DNA of 64,000 bases from positions 18,993,752 to 19,057,751 of the forward strand of contig CM041548.1 in NCBI GenBank assembly GCA_023238725.1, read 5' to 3'. Below, piece by piece: positions 58,423 to 64,000 of this stretch. The notes beneath the pieces were generated by a model. It saw nothing but the letters and a program-made list of their open reading frames with translations. It did not search any database and was not told where the DNA came from. Origin of the DNA: Scortum barcoo. Lineage: Eukaryota > Chordata > Actinopteri > Centrarchiformes > Terapontidae. The first letter of the stretch is position 1; each line of letters starts with the position of its first letter. Made by a program: the position numbers and the translations under genes.

Positions 58423-61400
58423 GAAAAAAATTCAGTTTGTTCCCAAGTGAAATATCCACCATTTCAAAACATACTCTTTAAAATTTAACTGCCTGTAAAA
58501 ATGCAAAGAAAGGCTTTTTAAAAAGTGGAGTGGTGTTGACAGACAAACACCAAGCGTCGCTGCAGCTGTTAATGGATCGAACAGTGCCAGGCCTATTGGA
58601 GAAAATGCTTTTAACGGCAGAAAACACACATTAATGTGTAGACCACAGGACTATTTAAGCAGGATTAAAGAAAAGGAAAAATATTATGGTAATTGCTGTG
58701 GAAATAGTAGCTGCATTTTAAAGCAGTTAACCCTGTGAAAGTAAGCTCATTAAGGCCTCCACCAATTCAGGCAAATTAAATCAGCCTGCAGAAGCTTCAC
58801 TCAGCTTCACAGTGCCACCTCCTGGTCACTTCAGGGAAGACTTCAGTGTGTTAAAACTTCTTTTACAAGTGATTTAAGAGTCACCTGGTTTCAATCCCCC
58901 TGCTGATTCCCCTTTCCCTGACAAAACAAAGTATGAAGATTGTAATTATGTCCCGAAGAGAGGAGGATTAGAGGAAGGAGTGGGTGATTAGAGGGGATGT
59001 GTCAAATTACGGGCGCAGTTGCCCTTCTGAATTACAGGAAACCTGGGGTTAATGAGATTATGTAATGACATCAGCTAAATTAGGAGGCCACTCAGCCGGG
59101 ATTGCGGCCAGACTCGTCAACCAGCATGACTGACGGGCTCGCTGACAGCTCTAACAGGATTACACTGACTATTACTGAGGAGTACAGACCCGAAGCTGAC
59201 CACACGTTCAGACTGAATTACACACCTAGACAACAAACTCTTCATTACACGGGGAACTCAATAAAGACAATGGGTCGCCTTGATTGTATTTGATTGTTTT
59301 TGAACCAATCTGAGATGTGCGATGTGGATTGAAAGGTCTCAGGTCACTCATACTCCATTCAAGAGGTCAGACCAGGTAACTATGGTGTTCACTGTGATGT
59401 TGGTTATTTTAGGGGTTTGTTTTCTTTAAACACTTTACTGCATCACTTACTTTTCTGTTAAGGTCTGAATCTTTCTTCAACAGTTCTTTGTTGCGTTTGA
59501 AACTATTGTCCATGCTGATTATGTGAACAAACCATGGATCGATGACTGGTCAGTGAACTCTGCTGATTGGCAACATTAAGAAAAATATAAGTTTATATAG
59601 GGCATGTTAAAAGTCAAAGTTGGCAAATATTCACTTCTGTTTTATCTCTGATTTGGTCTCCATCAACTGCTTCAACAGCTATTGTGAAATGTTATGTTAG
59701 CTGATAATATTAACATTTCACAGTAGTCAAATGTTAGTTGATAACTATGTTTGTCTTAGCAGATACTGTGCAGATGGCTTATCAGAGCTTTTTTGCTGAA
59801 AGTTGCAGCTGTAAAATCAATACGAGCTGAAAGACACAAAAACACCATAAAGCCAAGAGAAACTGCAGAATCAGACGACATGTTTTTTTCCATGTTTGTC
59901 ACTACAAGTGAAACCTGCTACATACAAGCGGCCCTCTCATCCATTTTTAATGTAAAAATATTGATTCAAACCGCTTTGATCAGCGGCAGACAAGCCCTTA
60001 TCCTTTAATATCTGGGTATGCAGCATACACTTTCCACAACACGACTCCAGCTCTCCCATCTGGAGTGAATCACACCCCTGGCTGGACAGAAACGGGTGAG
60101 GAATCTGAAACGCGGCCGTCCACCAATTCCTACAGCTCAAATAGCAGCTGAAGCATCTGAGACCTGCTGAACACCGCTGCTAAGAGACATACGAGTCCCT
60201 CATCTCCAAGCACGAATACAGATAAGATGTATGCATCAGCAACATCCAACAGACACACTGAATGAATGAACAAATCAAGAATTACTGTACAGAAAGAAGA
60301 TAAAAATCTAGAAACACACATATTTAGTTATTATTATATCAAACACTTCGACCTGTTTGCTCTGTCCCACAGCAACAGCCTATTCATCCCCCGCACTGTC
60401 CTCATGGATCATTTAATGCTGGACAACTCTTGGCAACTAGAAAGTGCAGCAGTGGAGAAAAAAAGAAAATGCTGATCTGATGCTGGACTGGGCTCTTATC
60501 TGCAGATATCAAAACAGAGTAAGGCTGCAGATACACATGTGCAGGACATCATGGGGAGATAAGGAAGCAAATCATGGTAGGATACTTATTTGTCCCCAGA
60601 CCACAGATTCAAATATAAACCATGTACTTACAGACCACATAATAACACTGTCATGATGTTAACCATGTTGTTGTTTTACTTTACAAATCTGGTTTAGGAA
60701 ACCTCACATTCTGTTTCTGTCCAACTGAGTGCTGCAATCAGGCCTGAGATTTATAAGTAGAGCCACTTTCGACATGATCATGATGTTGAGTTTTATAACA
60801 TTTAGAAAACATCTGCTAAAAAACGTATTCTGGGCAGCATGTATGTTGTAGTGTCTTTCTGATGCTGGTATCAGTTACAATGCCAGAACAACATCCCTGA
60901 CATTAGAAAGCACTTCCTGCCGGGGTGGAAAAGACAGCTGATGACCCCAGATCAGCTGCAGGGCTTATTGACAGGCCGTCAGCTGTTGCCTGTTCAGCAC
61001 TCTGTATGTACAGTACATAACCCTTTATACAGTAAAAATAATGGACGGCTGTCCCACTCACCGTTATTGTGAAAAAAGCAATTAAGTCAATAAAAACTGG
61101 TGGCATTATTACATGTCATTACATGTTTTTGAACACGGGACAAAACAAAAAAGCTTTTCCTCACTGTTTGCCTCCTTTAAAATGAATTCTATGACAATTA
61201 TTCAAACCGTAGTCAGTAAATTTATTACTTTGACTTTGTCTGACTTTCAAGTGATTTTGCAGTATTTGGGGTATGAAAGTGTTGGGTGAAATGACACAAA
61301 GTAAAAATGAAATCCTCTAGAGGTTGGGATTTTTTTTCCCTGTGTAACACTAACACAACTGTATCAGGAAGTTTTCTTACAAAGTTTACACACTGATCAC

Positions 61401-64000
61401 TTCCTGTTGAAGTGTTAAGTGGCTGCAGCTGACCTGTTATAGCTGCACAGTTACTGGTTGTTGTGGCAATAAATATACGACAGATCAGCATACTGTAATA
61501 CCAATTTATAATCTTATTTGTATTGTTTATTTTCCTCAAATATATTTTAACTCAAATATATGGATATATATATACACATCACTTGTGTGGAACATCTTTC
61601 ACTATTACAAACAGACTCTTAGAGATTTGAATTTGTTTTATCCCATCTAATTCCATTTTTTACTGTCTAAACTTGGGAGCAATACTGAGGTAGCTCTACG
61701 AGTTTGGTGTTTGCAGAGTTCAGGAATGAACCTGCCCAATGTCAGGAAGCTCTTTTGCCTCTTTGCCACGTACGTCTGTCACACTAAACCGCTCAGAGGT
61801 CAACTGCAGCGACCCCCGCCCTGAGCTTCTTTTTAACTGGATATCCCTAGTTTGAGCCTGCCCCACTTAAAAAGCCCCACCGCCCTCCTTTCATCGGCCC
61901 ATAACCTTCAGAAAGCATCACTCATAACAGTGCACTGTTTGTGAAAACATGCTGATAAGGGCGAGACAGAAACCCCGGAGCAGTGACGAGAGATGCAGAC
62001 AAAACTAATAGCAGAGCTGCACAAAGGCCGAAGGTTAAAATAGGTTAAACAGTCTGGTAGATAAGCTTGTTCTTGTTATTATAATATAGTTTCTCATGTC
62101 GACAGATTAAAAATAATAAGACTGGATGAGAAAATGTTGCAGTTATTTAACAGTAAGCCGGTTGGAAGAGAAAAACCTCTTTTGCAAGGGAGACCTGGCC
62201 AAGATTGCATTATAAAAAGCTGCAGACAAAATACAAAACCAGGCGATAGATAAAAAGAGGAAAAAGAGAAGAAAGTAAGAGAGTAACGAGAAGAAGTAAA
62301 GAAGACAGATCCATTAAAGTTGGGTCTCATTCGGCCAGCGAAATTCAGCTCCTTGGACTTTTTTTTTTTTTTTCCTGGAAGATCCTTGTTCAGAGATCTG
62401 CATAAGCCTAAAATGAGCTCAAAATATCTGGGTCAAGCCCGAGAGCTGGCTGGTAGAACGAGGTAAAAGAGGGAGTAATATCATGCTGCTTTAACGGGTA
62501 AAGTCTACTGTCGGAGAGATGTGACCGAGGCCGTGCAGCTTCAGTGGCCTTCGCTTGTTTCAGCGCAAACAGGAGATCATCAACAGGCTCTTGTGTTAAA
62601 GAGCTGATTCTGTACCGAGCGCCTGAAAATAGCTGACAAGAATGGACAATGGGAGTGATGGTCTTGAGGTGACGACATGCTTACAAATGAACTGAGCTGC
62701 ACTGAGTGAGCAGCGGCAGTCCAACATATTGAGTAACTCCTTTGGGTGCGCTCGGTGAAGCGAGGGAGCTTTTGTCTCCCGAGCTCTGGGGAAAACATTC
62801 TCAGCCTCTCTGAGCGGGTGGGACTCCTTCAGATCGCTCTCCAGGATCATTTAAATGCCTCTGCCGCCTGGAAAGTTGCTCCACGCAAGTGTTGCCACAT
62901 TTCGCCGGGCCAGACTACTACAGACAAACCTCGACGCCACTTTTAAAAAAGGCCTCTCCTGTGGGCCATGCCAGTTTCGCCAGTCTGGTTGGGTTCTGTC
63001 TCCTCAAATTGGAGGCTTTCTGTCCCCATAAATGTCAGTCGGTCTGCTGTTAATCCCTTTCTCAGTGAGATTTAGAGCGAGAACATTGATTCAGAGGTTT
63101 GTGAAAAAGTAGCACGCTCTCCCTGTCCTGAATACCTGATGAACTAAGTCTGAAAACACCGACCATGCAGACGGATACCTGCAGGGTTGTGGGAGACAAG
63201 TGGGAGGAGAGGAGTAATAAATTAAGACGCCTTGGGGACACGAACAGAATATTCATACAGCTGGGTGCATGCCAATTTAAAAAAAAAAACTGTACTTTAC
63301 TACTGGAAAAAAGGCAAGTTGAGCAAAAATAGCAAAGTCCTAGTTGGCAAAATCTAACTAGTGTGTTGTCATAGCAACAATGTGTCAAACAAACCTTTAC
63401 CAGAGTTTGTTTACATGAAGCTCAGTGGAGAATAATGTTGAGTTTTATTAGAAAATGTGTAATATTAGTGCAGCTATGATACCAAAACATACTCTCTTCA
63501 ACACTTTACTTAATATAAAGTTTATATATACTCTTTTTCAACAAAACTCATTTGGCTCTTTCACAGTTAAGTTCCCAAATATTAGACAGCTTACATACAA
63601 GAGCTTTCTCTAAATAAATAGTTTTAAATTTGAGGAAATATATGAGCAGAAATTATTAATAGATCAACTAATTTCAATAAAGAGAAACTTTTCCTTGTTT
63701 TGTGTTTGAAAACTGGATATTTGTGGGTTTTGTAATGTTGGTCTGACTAAACATGGAGTCTGAGAAACTGTAATGGCAGCACTTCAACTTTTTTCCTATT
63801 TCATACACAATACAATTAATCTAAACTGATTAAAGAACAAGTAAAATTTATGTTACAGACACCTTTGGTTCAGTGTTAAGGTTTGATAACTAGGAAAACT
63901 AATTAGAGAGGTCTTCAAAATAGCTGTATCGCTGGATTTCTAGTAAAGTAGTGACACACACTCAAGTGAGGGAGGTGGGAGGAGCAAACTTTGCTGATGT

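Larger units (their letters stand above)
50370..64000 (-). other. Upstream region, no recognised coding exon
   Basis: About 13.6 kb of AT-rich DNA. It contains a possible 5' UTR donor on the minus strand at about 50597 (GAGAAAG|GTAGGA), a transposon-like fragment (about 50955-51100), a GT microsatellite (about 55574-55592), AT-rich repeat copies (about 57548-57860 and 63655-63780) and a recursive splice site at 58379. None of the open frames (up to 156 codons at 53522-53992) resembles a known protein. Exon 1c of mammals was not found and may lie beyond 64000. Confidence 0.65.

Noticed and set aside
34247..64000. Search for first exons 1c, 1d, 1e and 1f
   Set aside because: No sequence convincingly like them was seen. 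The 1d and 1e types are too short to find by eye, and 1c may lie beyond the window.

Overview
The window is vertebrate nuclear DNA, almost certainly from a ray-finned (percomorph-like) fish. It holds about the 5' three quarters of one gene on the minus strand, plectin (plec), a giant cytolinker of the plakin family. Evidence for a fish: short introns in the spectrin-repeat part, AT-rich non-coding DNA, and several interspersed repeats I recognise as common in percomorph genomes. I cannot tell which teleost plectin paralogue this is.

Layout, in gene order from high to low coordinates. 64000-50370: no recognisable coding exon, but a near-perfect zero-length (recursive) splice site at about 58379, suggesting that a long plectin intron and a further upstream promoter span this part. 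50369-48896: long isoform-1 first exon with the ribosomal-S10-like domain. 45438-34132: further alternative first exons, namely a 13-codon Cys-rich candidate, exon 1b (mitochondrial-anchor type), an unassigned exon next to a CpG island, and exon 1a (hemidesmosome type). Each ends with one base of a codon and so fits exon 2. 31577-18981: exons 2-8, the actin-binding domain of two CH domains, including the 15-base microexon 2alpha. Inside this region (20350-20022) is a 109-codon exon that fits in frame to exon 7 only and would give a plectin without CH1 and the first half of CH2. 18578-9934: exons 9-30, the plakin domain of spectrin repeats with an embedded SH3. 7886-4539: exon 31, the whole coiled-coil rod. 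4165-1: exon 32, the end of the coil and four plectin-repeat modules, running off the left edge.

I placed every junction by eye from GT/AG sites and codon phase. The phases close exactly from the first exon to the window edge: 12949 coding bases, 4316 codons, for the isoform-1 form. Exon sizes and order match the 32-exon mammalian gene, so I use its numbering. How it works: the interchangeable first exons choose where plectin docks, the CH pair binds actin, the plakin domain binds membrane and signalling partners, the rod dimerises, and the C-terminal modules bind intermediate filaments.

Most novel: the internal first exon inside CH2, the unassigned and Cys-rich first exons, the recursive splice site, the unusually long isoform-1 exon, a large super-repeat inside the rod, and a tandem duplication that may be an assembly error. 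No other protein gene, tRNA, rRNA or CRISPR is seen.
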